Origin: Anaerolineae bacterium
GTDB lineage: Bacteria; Chloroflexota; Anaerolineae; Anaerolineales; Anaerolineaceae
DNA length: 64,000 nucleotides
Direction: 5' to 3'
Assembly: GCA_013178295.1 (NCBI GenBank)
Contig: JABLWW010000019.1
Coordinates: forward strand, 1 to 64,000
Part shown: in pieces, positions 8,167 through 16,504 of the stretch
Layout: every line of letters starts with the position of its first letter
How positions within the stretch are numbered: the stretch's first letter is position 1
Position numbers and translations under genes: made by a program
Notes under the pieces: generated by a model
Told to the model about the DNA's origin: nothing
The model's input: only the letters and a program-made list of their open reading frames with translations
The model's database searches: none

Positions 8167-8192
8167 TGTGCCCGCGGGCACAATTAATTCTA
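8167..8192 (-). promoter_or_regulatory. ParB-like gene promoter with 16-base palindromic operator
   Basis: A minus-strand -10 TAGAAT (8192-8187) is followed at once by the perfect palindrome TGTGCCCGCGGGCACA (8182-8167), then the ribosome site and the ATG at 8145. This placement over the transcription start fits autorepression. Confidence 0.65.
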
Positions 8193-8427
8193 TCGCAGGT
8201 GCACCGCGCGGCGCAAGCCATTTGCGGGGGCAACATTCCTGCAATCTCCCGGTTTCTCACCTGCCGCGCTGCCCCCCGCCGCTGCCTGCTGGCGTCTTAC
8301 CCGATCTGTGTCTATTTGCCGTCCATGCTGCCGCTCTTTTCCCCCTTCTGGGCGCAGCGTGCCGCCGCGTCTCTCCCCCGTCTGCCTGCATTCCTGCCTG
8401 CCCCCTGCTTCCCCCGGCGTGCCCTGT

Positions 8428-9309
8428 CTATCTGCCCGCCCCCAGCCGCCGCAGTACCTCCTCCACCAGCCGCGCAAATTCCTGTGCCGACGGCGAGGTG
8501 AACGCCATTTTCCCCTCAGCCTGCGGACGCGGCGGACGGTAGGAGAAGATGTCCAGCCCCTCGGTGTTGGCGACCGAGACCTCTGCCCGCTCACGGATGG
8601 GGTCAAACAGCAGCCCGCCGTATTCCTGTTGCAGCGCCTCCAGCACCATTTGCGCTTCGCTGCGCTGCAGGTTGCACTTGGAGGGCAGGATGCCCAGCAG
8701 CCGCAGGTTGCGGTTGAGCCGCCGCTGCACACGCTGCAGCGTGGCGTTCATATCCGGCAGGCTCGCCATTCCCAGCCCGCTGACTTCAACCGGGATGATC
8801 AGCACATGGGCGGCGGTCAGGGCGTTGAGCAGCAGCAGGTCATACGCCGGGCGGGTGTCAATCACCACGTAGCGGTAAAGCTGTTCCAGCTGCGTGATAC
8901 ACTCCGCCAGACGGTATTCCCTTGCCTCCGCCGAGACCAGCCGCTGGGCAGCCGCCGCCAGCGCCGGACGGTTGACGGGGATGTAGTCCAGATTGGATTG
9001 CGGCAGCAGGGTCGGGATGCGCGCCTGTTGCCGCAGGTCAACCACCGCCGGGGGGTTGTCGTCAGCCAGCAGATTAGCAATGGAAAGCTCGCTTGCTGTC
9101 TCTTCTCCTCCCCCATTTCCCCCGCCAAAAATGCCGTGTGAAACAATCGCCGCGGCGTTGCCCTGCGGATCCATATCAATCAGCAGCACGCGCTGCGGCT
9201 GACGCGGGTGTAAGCGATATTCATACAGCGCCAGCCCGGCGGCCAGGTTGACGGCGGTGGTTGTCTTGGCGACCCCGCCTTTCTGATTGGCGATAACGAT
9301 ACAATCCAT
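8428..9309 (-). CDS. ParA family partition ATPase
   Basis: Protein of 293 residues with a deviant Walker A box KGGVAKTTTAVNLA (residues about 10-23), Walker A-prime VLLIDMDPQGNA (about 41-52) and Walker B-like YVVIDTRPAYDLL (about 143-155). These define the ParA/MinD/Soj class of dimerising, DNA-surfing ATPases. AGAGGT precedes the ATG. It heads the leftward set with the ParB-like gene and is divergent from a second ParA gene at 9951. It differs clearly from that second copy, so the pair is not a recent duplication. Confidence 0.9.
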   Translation of the reverse strand: MDCIVIANQKGGVAKTTTAVNLAAGLALYEYRLHPRQPQRVLLIDMDPQGNAAAIVSHGIFGGGNGGGEETASELSIANLLADDNPPAVVDLRQQARIPTLLPQSNLDYIPVNRPALAAAAQRLVSAEAREYRLAECITQLEQLYRYVVIDTRPAYDLLLLNALTAAHVLIIPVEVSGLGMASLPDMNATLQRVQRRLNRNLRLLGILPSKCNLQRSEAQMVLEALQQEYGGLLFDPIRERAEVSVANTEGLDIFSYRPPRPQAEGKMAFTSPSAQEFARLVEEVLRRLGAGR

Positions 9310-9569
9310 GCAAACCTCTTTCGCATCCTTGTTGCCCGGTTAGTCCATGCCGTACTCTATTATATCGCTTTGTGCGCATGCCGCAGAAAACCGCAGCCGC
9401 TTTGCGCTGCGGGGATGGAGCGGCGCCAGAGCAGCACGCCGCTGTTTTTTGTCCGCCGCGGCGCGCCCACCCGCTTTTTTGCGTGCAGAGCGGGCTTGTG
9501 GGGTGGCAGGTATCCCCCAAACTCCCGCCATGGCGAAAGAGGCGAGATGGAAGGGGTTTGCAAAAATAA

Positions 9570-9659
9570 GGGTAGACGTTGTGGTACGTCAAGGTCTACC
9601 CTATAGGGATACCCTTTGACTTTTTAGGGTAGACGTTGTATAATTACAAGGGTCTACCT
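9570..9659 (+). promoter_or_regulatory. sigma-70 promoter overlapped by two GTAGAC/GTCTAC operators
   Basis: TTGACT (9616-9621), a 17-base spacer and TATAAT (9639-9644) form a near-consensus rightward promoter. Two inverted repeats with half-sites GGGTAGAC and GTCTACC surround it. One pairs 9570-9577 with 9594-9601, just upstream. The other pairs 9627-9634 with 9652-9658, spanning the -10. The left half-sites continue identically as GGGTAGACGTTGT. A small CCCTATAGGG palindrome (9599-9608) joins them. The arrangement implies tight repression by a dimeric regulator. Confidence 0.75.
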
Positions 9660-9950
9660 TATGAGGATAAACACGATGCTTTGCGAAACGCATTGCGCCA
9701 GCGCTGGTGCAGCCGCAGGACGCCGCCGCCACGCATGGCGCAGCGGGTCTCTGCGCTGTGTCTTATCTACGGCGCACAACCCCTCACCGGCAGCCGGGTA
9801 TCTGTGTTGCACGTGTGGCCTGCCGCAAGCGCAGGCATCTGTGCCGTCTACACATCACCTCCTGTCAGCCGCCGGGAGTCCGTGTTTTTTGTGCCGTCTT
9901 CCATCTCTATGGAGACCCCTTACAAACCAAATCACTGAGGAGCCAATCGT
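9660..9950 (+). other. long untranslated leader before second ParA gene
   Basis: About 290 bases separate the promoter at 9616-9644 from the ParA start. Overlapping short open frames exist here, but none has a ribosome site or protein-like composition. I see no clear riboswitch or hairpin. Confidence 0.4.
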
Positions 9951-10730
9951 ATGATCATTCTGGCAGTTGTCAATCAAAAAGGCGGGGTGGGCAAAACTAC
10001 CACCGCCGTCACGCTGGCGCATGGACTGGCACAGCGCGACTACCACACCCTGTTGATTGACCTTGATGCCCAGGGCAATGTGGCTGATTGTCTTGGGCTG
10101 GAAACAGGCAATGACCTCTACCGTCTGCTCTTTCCCGGCATGGCGCTGCCGCTGGCGCAGGGGGTAACTCCCAGCGGGCGCCCGCGGCTGGATGTCGTCC
10201 GCAGCGATCGCACCACCACCCAGCTCAAGATTGCTCTCGGCGCCGCCGATATGCGTGAGTATGTCCTGGATGACCTGCTCAAAGATGCCAGCTATGATGT
10301 CGTCATTCTCGACTGCGCCCCCTCAATGGATGTGCTCCACACAGCAGCCATGGTGGCGGCGCATTATATCCTCATCCCTACCCGCCTTGACCAGCTGGCG
10401 GTCAAGGGAGTGCGCGATGTGCTCACCACCCTGCAGGGGCTGAGCCGCATCAGTACCTGTCAGCTGGGGGCGATCATCCCCACCTTTTACGACCGCCAGA
10501 CCAATGAGAGCCTGCTGCAGCTCAAACATCTGGCGCGGCATTTCAAAGAACAGGTTTGGCCGCCCATCCCGCAGGATGTTCACTGCCGCGAATCGACCCG
10601 CTATGGTAAAACGCTGTGGGAGTATGCCCCGCAGGCACGGGCGCTGCTCGGGTATACACACACACGCGGGCAGAGTGTGGGCGGGTATATCCAGATGGTG
10701 GACCGTGTGGAGGAGGTACTGCTGCGATGA
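9951..10730 (+). CDS. ParA family partition ATPase (second copy)
   Basis: Protein of 259 residues with the deviant Walker A NQKGGVGKTTTAVTLAHG (residues 8-25), the A-prime box LLIDLDAQGNVADCLG (about 34-49) and Walker B YDVVILDCAPSMDVL (about 105-119). GAGG lies before the ATG. It overlaps the next gene by ATGA, so the two are translationally coupled. Compared with the ParA at 8428 it is shorter and closer to the plasmid/Soj type. Control is probably through the GTAGAC operators upstream. Confidence 0.9.
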   Translation: MIILAVVNQKGGVGKTTTAVTLAHGLAQRDYHTLLIDLDAQGNVADCLGLETGNDLYRLLFPGMALPLAQGVTPSGRPRLDVVRSDRTTTQLKIALGAADMREYVLDDLLKDASYDVVILDCAPSMDVLHTAAMVAAHYILIPTRLDQLAVKGVRDVLTTLQGLSRISTCQLGAIIPTFYDRQTNESLLQLKHLARHFKEQVWPPIPQDVHCRESTRYGKTLWEYAPQARALLGYTHTRGQSVGGYIQMVDRVEEVLLR

Positions 10731-11140
10731 GCCCGGCAAGACGAAAACCCGCTGAAGGCGACAATTTGATTGATTTTGACCCCGCCGCCCTGCGCGCTGA
10801 TCCGGCCGTGCGGGCGCTGATCGGGCAGGAAGAGCGCCTCAAACAGGAGGCGCGCCTCTCGCGCCGCCAGCGCGAAAAGGTGATCAAGGAGCGGCGCAAA
10901 ATCCGCGAGCGCCGCGAGCAGCACACCTGCTACGACATCCCGCCGCAGCTGCGCCAGTATATCAAGACGCTGGCAGAGGAGCTGCGTTTGCCCGCCAGTC
11001 AGATCGCTGCCCTGGCGCTGCTGCGCTTTGCCCGCGACTGGCAGGCAGGGACGATTGACCTCGCCCCCTATAAGCGCCCCTCACGCAGCCCCAAATATGA
11101 CTGGAACCTGGAACTCGATCCGGCCGAGTGGGGCGTCTAG
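10727..11140 (+). CDS. small basic protein coupled to ParA
   Basis: Protein of 137 residues whose ATG overlaps the ParA stop (ATGA). Residues about 35-70 are a highly charged, Arg/Lys/Glu-rich helix (LSRRQREKVIKERRKIRERR). They are followed by YDIPPQLRQYIKTLAEELRL and PASQIAALALLRFARDW, which resembles a ribbon-helix-helix strand-helix-helix unit. The C-terminus is Tyr/Pro/acidic. The position directly after ParA is where plasmids encode the centromere-binding partner (ParB or ParG type). It is also the best local candidate to bind the GTAGAC sites. Function is inferred from context. Confidence 0.65.
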   Translation: MSPARRKPAEGDNLIDFDPAALRADPAVRALIGQEERLKQEARLSRRQREKVIKERRKIRERREQHTCYDIPPQLRQYIKTLAEELRLPASQIAALALLRFARDWQAGTIDLAPYKRPSRSPKYDWNLELDPAEWGV

Positions 11141-11146
11141 CCGCGT

Positions 11147-11419
11147 TCAGGAGGACAGGCGGGCGGAGGACGCTTTTTCCGCCTCCGTCAGCGGCTCGTT
11201 CATCAACTGGCGCACCGCTTTCAGCCCAGCTTCGGCGCGTTCCTTGAGCGGTTGGCAGCCGAGCTTGTGCGGCGAAACTTTCATTCTCCTCACCGCCCGC
11301 GTCAGGGCGTGGGTGGTGATTTTTGTCCCCGGCCAGTTTCCGGCGCACATTCTGCAGCACGGCGCTCCGCCATCGGCAACCGGGCAGCCCTGAACGATGA
11401 TCAGATTGGATATTTCCAT
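11147..11419 (-). CDS. small Cys-containing protein, unknown function
   Basis: Protein of 90 residues, convergent with the ParA-coupled gene and ending seven bases from it. GGAGGT stands six bases or so before the ATG at 11419. The N-terminal part contains GCPVADGGAPCCRMC, a four-Cys cluster that could bind zinc. The rest is basic and helical (RAVRRMKVSPHKLGCQPLKE, then ERAEAGLKAVRQLM). No family recognised. Confidence 0.55.
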   Translation of the reverse strand: MEISNLIIVQGCPVADGGAPCCRMCAGNWPGTKITTHALTRAVRRMKVSPHKLGCQPLKERAEAGLKAVRQLMNEPLTEAEKASSARLSS

Positions 11420-12022
11420 GATACCTCCAAAAAAAACAACCACATCCCGGGCGGGGGTTTATCGTCCGGGGCGGGAAAATTGGGTTTTTAACTTTCCTGG
11501 GGGGCGGACGCCGCGCACTGCACGACGCCGGAAACGGGAGAGAAGCGGGCGGTTTGGCGGGTTGGGGCGCAATATCGCCTGGCTGCACGCTTTACCGCTG
11601 TCGCTCACAGGTATTATATGCCCGCGGTGGCGATGGTGCAAGCGTGGCGCAGGTTTTGCGAGAAATTTTAAGGTTACAATGTGCGGCGGCGCTGAGCGAT
11701 GGGGGGCGGATTGTAGGCGGTGGGTTGCTAGCGGTTTTCTGTAATGCGTATAGCCGAATTTTGTCAAAACACACCTGCACCTCCCAAAACGCGGTGCTGT
11801 ACAACGCTGCTGCCGCTGCTTTGTCTTCCCGCCGCCTGCCGCTGCCACTCCTGCCGCCTGGATGGCGTGTGGCTGGCTGCCGCCGCGTTTGCCTTATCCT
11901 CCCCGCCGCCTGGCCGCTGCCGTCTTCCTGCCGCCGGGGTGGCGTGTGGCTGGCTGCCGCCGCGGGTGGCTTATCCTCCCGCCGCCACCCCCCGTGCTGC
12001 CCCGTCCCCCGCCGCCGCGCTT
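11420..12022. other. gene-free 600-base stretch with an imperfect repeat
   Basis: No convincing gene. The right part holds two copies of a roughly 60-base GC-rich sequence (11851-11910 and 11928-11987, period 77). Both contain GGCGTGTGGCTGGCTGCCGC. The left part shows scattered promoter-like words but no paired -35/-10. Confidence 0.5.
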
Positions 12023-14533
12023 TTACTGCCCTTGCCTGCCCGCTTCCAGGGCACGCCGTACGCTGGATGCCAGCCCATCCAATGTAAAGGGCTTCTGGAT
12101 AAAACTCACCCCCTCTTCCAGCATCCCGTGATTGGCAATGATGTCGGCGGTGTAGCCCGACATAAACAGACAGCGCATCTGCGGCTGCAGGGCGCGCAGC
12201 TGCTCCGCCAGTTCGCGCCCGTTCATCCCCGGCATGATCACATCGGTGATCAACAGGTCAATCGCACTGTCCTCTCCCTGCACCAGCCGCAGGGCGTCGC
12301 CCGGCGAGTTTGCCGTCAGCACCACATACCCCAGCTCGCTGAGCGTGTCGGCTGCCATCTCCAGCAGAGGCAGTTCGTCCTCCACCAGCAGGACGGTCTC
12401 GCTGCCTCCGGGACGCTCTGCCAGCGCAGGATGCAGCCCTTCCTCTTCTTCCTTCGCTGCCTGACCGCTGGCGCGCGGCAGGTAAATGTGAAACGTGGTG
12501 CCCTTTTCCGGCTCGCTATAGACGTGTATCCACCCGCCGTTCTGCCGCACAATGCCGTATACGGTTGCCAGCCCCAGCCCGGTGCCCTTGCCCACTTCTT
12601 TGGTGGTGAAAAAGGGTTCAAACAGATGCGACTGCACCTGCTCGTCCATCCCGCTGCCCGTGTCGCTGACCGTCAGCAGCACATACTCGCCGGGGATAAA
12701 GCTGACATCCGCCGTCTGGTAGCGCGCATCGCATACCACGTTGCGTGTCTCGATCACCACCTGCCCCACGCCGTTGATGGCATCGCGGGCATTGACCAGC
12801 AGGTTTGCCAGCACCTGATCCACCTGTGAGGGATCCATCTCCACCGCCCAAAGCCCATCCCCCGGACGCCAGATGAGTTCGATGTCCTCGCCGATCAGCC
12901 GCCGCAGCATCGTCAGCATGTTGCTAATGGTGGTGTTCAAATCCAGCAGGCGCGGCTGGGCGGTCTGCTGGCGGGCAAATGCCAGCAGCTGGCGCGTCAG
13001 ATTGGCGGCGCGCTCGGCAGCCTTGCGGATTTCCATCAGATCGTTGTAAATGGCATCCTGTGGCGAAAGGCGCGGCAGGACTTTCTCCACCCGCCCCAAA
13101 ATGACCGCCAGCCAGTTGTTGAAATCGTGGGCAACACCGCCTGCCAGCCTGCCGATCGATTCCATCTTCTGCGCCTGGAGCAGCTGTGCGCTCAGACGCT
13201 CTTTTTCTTCCTCTGCCTTGCGCAGGGCGGTGATGTCCAGGTTGACGATCACAGCCGCTTCCACCTTGCCTTCCTCATCCAGCACCGGGGCACAGTAGTT
13301 GAGGATGGCGCGTTTCTGCCCGTCAAAGGCGTCAATCTCCAGCATCTCGCCCAGCACGGTTGCGCCTTCGTTGATCGTATGCACCAGTGCCCAGTCGTCA
13401 GCTGCCACTTCTTCGCCGGAGGGCAGCCGCCGCGCCCGAAAAACGCCGTACTCCTCGCGCCCCACCAGCGGCTCGGCGCCCCAAATCCTTCTGCCCTCCG
13501 GGTTGCTGCGCACCAGCCTGCCCTGCCGGTCAGCCAGCCACAGCCCCACCGGCAGGATGTCCAGGATTTTGTTGAGCAGCTTCTCGCGGGCCGCCAGAGC
13601 GGCTTGCGCCCGCCTGCGCTCGCCCACGTCGCGCACAATCCCCTGCAGCCGCCCGTCCGGCAGCTTGCGCCCGCTGACCTCTACCGCCACCAGAGACCCG
13701 TCGCGGTGCACCAGACGGTGTTCCATGCGTACCGTTTTGCCTTGCTGCATGGCAGCAAAGTGCTGCTCTGTGCCGGGCAGGTCTTCAGCGTAAATCAATT
13801 CGTTGAGGTTGCGCTGGCACAGCTCCTCGCGGCTGTAACCCAGCATGGCACAGCCGCTGGGGTTGACGTCCACCACATTGCGCTGTGCGTCCACCACAAA
13901 GATGCCGTCCGAAGCCTGCTCCACCAGTGTGCGGTAGCGCTCTTCGCTCTCGCGCAGCAGCCAGCTGCTTTGCACGTGCGCTTCCTGATCTTGAAACAGC
14001 AGACACACCAGCATCAGCGCCGGGGGGTAGAGAACCAGCGTAACGACGCCCACCTGGCGCACCACCGCCGTGCCATTTGGCAGGAGCAGAAAAAGCGCCA
14101 CCATGATGACATGCACCAGCAGACCAATTCCCCACAGCTCCCAGCCGCGGTAGGCGCGCCCCAGCCGCTGGCGCAGATAGTAGCTGCCCACCCCCACCAG
14201 CGCCGCTTCGGCAATCACCGCCACCCCCACCGGAGCCCCCACGCCGCCCAGCCACATACGGTAGCTGCCAGCCATCAGCGTCGAGATCAGCGCTGCCAGC
14301 GGACCGCCAAACATCCCGCTGACGCAGATGATGATCGAGCGCCCGTCAAAGATAATGCCCTCCGACCAGCGGAAGGGGGTCATCATGCTCACCACTGCCA
14401 CGCCGCCAAACAACAGCCCCACCAGCAGTTGATAGATCAGCGTGCCGCGCCGGAAGCGCGCCATAAACACCTCGAACCCCGCTGTCAGGGCAATCAGCAG
14501 CGCCACATTTTGAATCAGGGTCAGAATGAGCAT
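12023..14533 (-). CDS. hybrid sensor histidine kinase (5TM-PAS-PAS-HK-REC)
   Basis: Protein of about 836 residues. The ATG at 14533 is chosen because AGGTGG precedes it; a longer start at 14590 lacks one. Residues 1-190 form five or more membrane helices with the pattern of the 5TMR-LYT sensor (GIIFDGRSIIICVSGMFGGP). Two PAS domains follow (YRTLVEQASDGIFVVDAQRN; ILPVGLWLADRQGRLV). The H-box is LAGGVAHDFNNWLAVI with the phospho-His in AHDFN. ATPase boxes are VNARDAI, DTGSGM and GKGTGLGLATVYG. The C-terminal receiver (VLLVEDELPLLE, LLITDVIMPGMNG) supplies the phospho-Asp. It lacks an obvious response regulator neighbour and probably passes its phosphate to a distant phosphotransfer protein. Confidence 0.9.
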   Translation of the reverse strand: MLILTLIQNVALLIALTAGFEVFMARFRRGTLIYQLLVGLLFGGVAVVSMMTPFRWSEGIIFDGRSIIICVSGMFGGPLAALISTLMAGSYRMWLGGVGAPVGVAVIAEAALVGVGSYYLRQRLGRAYRGWELWGIGLLVHVIMVALFLLLPNGTAVVRQVGVVTLVLYPPALMLVCLLFQDQEAHVQSSWLLRESEERYRTLVEQASDGIFVVDAQRNVVDVNPSGCAMLGYSREELCQRNLNELIYAEDLPGTEQHFAAMQQGKTVRMEHRLVHRDGSLVAVEVSGRKLPDGRLQGIVRDVGERRRAQAALAAREKLLNKILDILPVGLWLADRQGRLVRSNPEGRRIWGAEPLVGREEYGVFRARRLPSGEEVAADDWALVHTINEGATVLGEMLEIDAFDGQKRAILNYCAPVLDEEGKVEAAVIVNLDITALRKAEEEKERLSAQLLQAQKMESIGRLAGGVAHDFNNWLAVILGRVEKVLPRLSPQDAIYNDLMEIRKAAERAANLTRQLLAFARQQTAQPRLLDLNTTISNMLTMLRRLIGEDIELIWRPGDGLWAVEMDPSQVDQVLANLLVNARDAINGVGQVVIETRNVVCDARYQTADVSFIPGEYVLLTVSDTGSGMDEQVQSHLFEPFFTTKEVGKGTGLGLATVYGIVRQNGGWIHVYSEPEKGTTFHIYLPRASGQAAKEEEEGLHPALAERPGGSETVLLVEDELPLLEMAADTLSELGYVVLTANSPGDALRLVQGEDSAIDLLITDVIMPGMNGRELAEQLRALQPQMRCLFMSGYTADIIANHGMLEEGVSFIQKPFTLDGLASSVRRALEAGRQGQ

Positions 14534-14702
14534 TGGTTTTACCACCTGGTTCACCCATAATGAAAAACGGATTGCTGTTAGTATACCCAAAACAGAGATT
14601 TATGGCAAATACCACGGGAGGCTTCATTGGAGCTTGTAGCTTTGCCGGGAATGCTCTATAATATCTCTAATCCCATACCCACCCAAAACAGAGGAGACTG
14701 CC

Positions 14703-15536
14703 ATGTGTCGTTCGTGCGGCGAGCATGTCGCTCAAAACCTTTGGTATTTGCAACCCGCTAACCACGTTTCCAGCGGGGTCATTCAGGATTTTGTTGACCG
14801 CATCATGTACAACGGGATCGTTGTGCCGGGTCTCAAATCCATCTCCAAACGCCAGCGTTATGGGACACAGCGCTGGTCGGGCGTGCAGCTTGCTTTGTGG
14901 AATTGGATCACCAAAAGTCTGCATTCCTTCCAGGTGCTGCCGGATGCCGAGTCGGCATTCAAGGCCATTGACCTCTCTAACGAGTTGGGTTTGAGCGTTT
15001 GCTCGTGCGCCGCGCATCTGGACTCGTCGCATCCGCAGATCTTCCGCTGTATTGGGATGAACAATGCCGCAAAGATCACGTTCAAAGACAAGTCGCAGCC
15101 TTTTGAGCCGCTCACCAAACAGCAAGCTAAGGAGGTGGTCGCCGAATGGCGCGCCAAAGGCTGTTATCAGACCATCGGCTGGCGCATGGGGCCCAATGTC
15201 ACCTGGCTGTGTAACTGCGATCAGTGGTGCGGCTGCCATTGGAGCCCCGAACTGGAATGGGGACAGATTCCCAGCTTTTTTGTTGCCCGCGTCGACTTCC
15301 CCGAAAAATGCCAGGGCTGCCGCGAGTGCACAACATGGTGTCATCGTCAGGGTGCGCTGACTTACAATGCTGACGGGGTGGTGCAGATTGATGGCGCGCT
15401 GTGCAAGGGCTGCGGACTGTGCATCGAGCACTGCCCCAACGGCGTGCTGGGCTATGCCCCGCGCCAGGAGTACTACGACGTGCCCACCCTGCGCAAGATG
15501 CGCCTCCCTGACCAAGGGGTGCTGGCAGTCGGTTGA
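14703..15536 (+). CDS. 4Fe-4S ferredoxin-domain protein
   Basis: Protein of 277 residues with AGAGGAGA before the ATG. The C-terminal 80 residues carry two ferredoxin-type clusters, CQGCRECTTWCHRQG and CKGCGLCIEHCPNG (about residues 202-245). The N-terminal 190 residues are unusual: MCRSCGEH at the start, CSCAAHLDSSHP near residue 100 and CNCDQWCGCHW near 180, which could bind another metal centre. A soluble electron carrier or redox-enzyme subunit is likely. No catalytic partner is encoded beside it. The molybdopterin-type lipoprotein at 15793 is the only other redox gene close by. Confidence 0.8.
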   Translation: MCRSCGEHVAQNLWYLQPANHVSSGVIQDFVDRIMYNGIVVPGLKSISKRQRYGTQRWSGVQLALWNWITKSLHSFQVLPDAESAFKAIDLSNELGLSVCSCAAHLDSSHPQIFRCIGMNNAAKITFKDKSQPFEPLTKQQAKEVVAEWRAKGCYQTIGWRMGPNVTWLCNCDQWCGCHWSPELEWGQIPSFFVARVDFPEKCQGCRECTTWCHRQGALTYNADGVVQIDGALCKGCGLCIEHCPNGVLGYAPRQEYYDVPTLRKMRLPDQGVLAVG

Positions 15537-15721
15537 GAGCACAATACGCGGCGCGCTCTCGCACCGCCGCCGCTTGCGCGTCCCATGCAGAGGGGGGAGG
15601 ATAACGACGATGGTATCCTCGCCGCCGCCTGCGCGCCCCATCCAGGCGAGGAGGGGTTGCTGACGCCGGTCGGCAGTAACGCGTTTCGATGACATGTCTG
15701 CCCGCGCCGCGCAAATGGGGG

Positions 15722-15727
15722 TACAAT
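15722..15727 (+). promoter_or_regulatory. probable -10 element TACAAT
   Basis: TACAAT in a G-rich context (GGGGGTACAATGGGA), 66 bases before the lipoprotein ATG at 15793. It resembles the TATAAT context at 1660. Confidence 0.35.
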
Positions 15728-15792
15728 GGGAACGCGTCAGGTGTTCTCTCGCGCTTTGCGCCTGACGGTTTAACGGTAGAAAGGATTTTCCC

Positions 15793-16419
15793 ATGAACAG
15801 GCTGATTTTCTTAATGGTAATGATTCTGCTGGCTGCCGGTTGCGCTGTACCTGCTGCTGCTCCGCCCGCGCCAACCGCCACACCCGCCCCCGCCACTCCC
15901 CAGCCGCCTGCCTGCCCGCTGACAGAAGTCGTTGTCCCCACCCTGCCTGCCCTCACCCCCGGCTACACCGACCTCGACCCAAGCACCGGGCTGCATGTTA
16001 CCGGCGGCGCCCCGCAGGTTGACCTGATCAGCTACCGCCTGACCATCTCCGGTAAGGTGCAGCACCCCTACCAGCTGGCGTATGACGAACTGCGCTGTAT
16101 GCCAAAGGTGAGCGCCTCACCGCCGCTGGTGTGCCCCGGCTTCTTCACCGATGTGGCCCAGTGGTCGGGCGCGCCGCTGGCGCCCATTTTGCAGCGGGCA
16201 GGGATTGCTGCGGATGCCCAGCGCATCACCCTCATCAGCGCCGACGGCTATCAGGCTTCCGTCCCGCTCAACCAGGCGCTTGCCGCAGAGAACTTCCTTG
16301 CTTATGAATGGGAAGGCGAGCCGCTGCCCATCCTGCACGGTTTTCCGCTGCGGGCGGTCTTCCCTGCCCTGGATGGCAACAAATGGGTCAAATGGCTGGT
16401 CGAAATCCGCGTCGAATAA
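15793..16419 (+). CDS. lipoprotein with oxidoreductase molybdopterin-binding domain
   Basis: Protein of 208 residues. MNRLIFLMVMILLAAGC is a lipoprotein signal with its Cys at residue 17, followed by a Pro/Ala/Thr linker. From about residue 75 (YRLTISGKVQHPYQLAYDEL) it follows the sulfite-oxidase/YedY-type molybdopterin fold: the Cys-containing PLVCPGFFTDVAQWSGAPL and then LPILHGFPLRAVFPAL near the C-terminus. The Cys in LVCPG is at the position of the molybdenum ligand. It is shorter than true sulfite oxidases, so it may be a minimal single-domain version. It would act outside the membrane. The partner is unknown. Confidence 0.75.
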   Translation: MNRLIFLMVMILLAAGCAVPAAAPPAPTATPAPATPQPPACPLTEVVVPTLPALTPGYTDLDPSTGLHVTGGAPQVDLISYRLTISGKVQHPYQLAYDELRCMPKVSASPPLVCPGFFTDVAQWSGAPLAPILQRAGIAADAQRITLISADGYQASVPLNQALAAENFLAYEWEGEPLPILHGFPLRAVFPALDGNKWVKWLVEIRVE

Positions 16420-16432
16420 CGCCCCGCCGCGC

Positions 16433-16463
16433 TTGACATTTTTTTGCCCGTCTGCGCTATAAT
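16433..16463 (+). promoter_or_regulatory. sigma-70-like promoter TTGACA/TATAAT
   Basis: TTGACA at 16433-16438 and TATAAT at 16458-16463, spacer 19 (slightly long), 42 bases before the ATG at 16505. Confidence 0.6.
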
Positions 16464-16504
16464 AATTCCAGCGGTTTTCTATCGCCGCCCGTGAACGGAC
16501 AGCC

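Noticed and set aside
8146-8427. A small gene between the ParA and ParB-like genes
   Set aside because: Frames here are Pro/Cys/Arg-rich with no ribosome site. Only the ParB-like promoter is supported.
9636-9954. Two overlapping ORFs before the second ParA gene
   Set aside because: Cys/Ala/Arg-rich nonsense composition and no ribosome site. One would start inside the promoter -10.
5306-11140. Complete prophage
   Set aside because: No capsid, terminase, lysis or integrase gene. Only one phage-type regulatory domain is present.
13127-14560. Plus-strand 477-codon frame over the histidine kinase
   Set aside because: His/Gln-rich antisense text without motifs. The minus strand encodes a complete kinase.
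14667-15956. Minus-strand open frame of 429 codons
   Set aside because: Antisense to the ferredoxin-type gene, whose Cys clusters, ribosome site and promoter are convincing.
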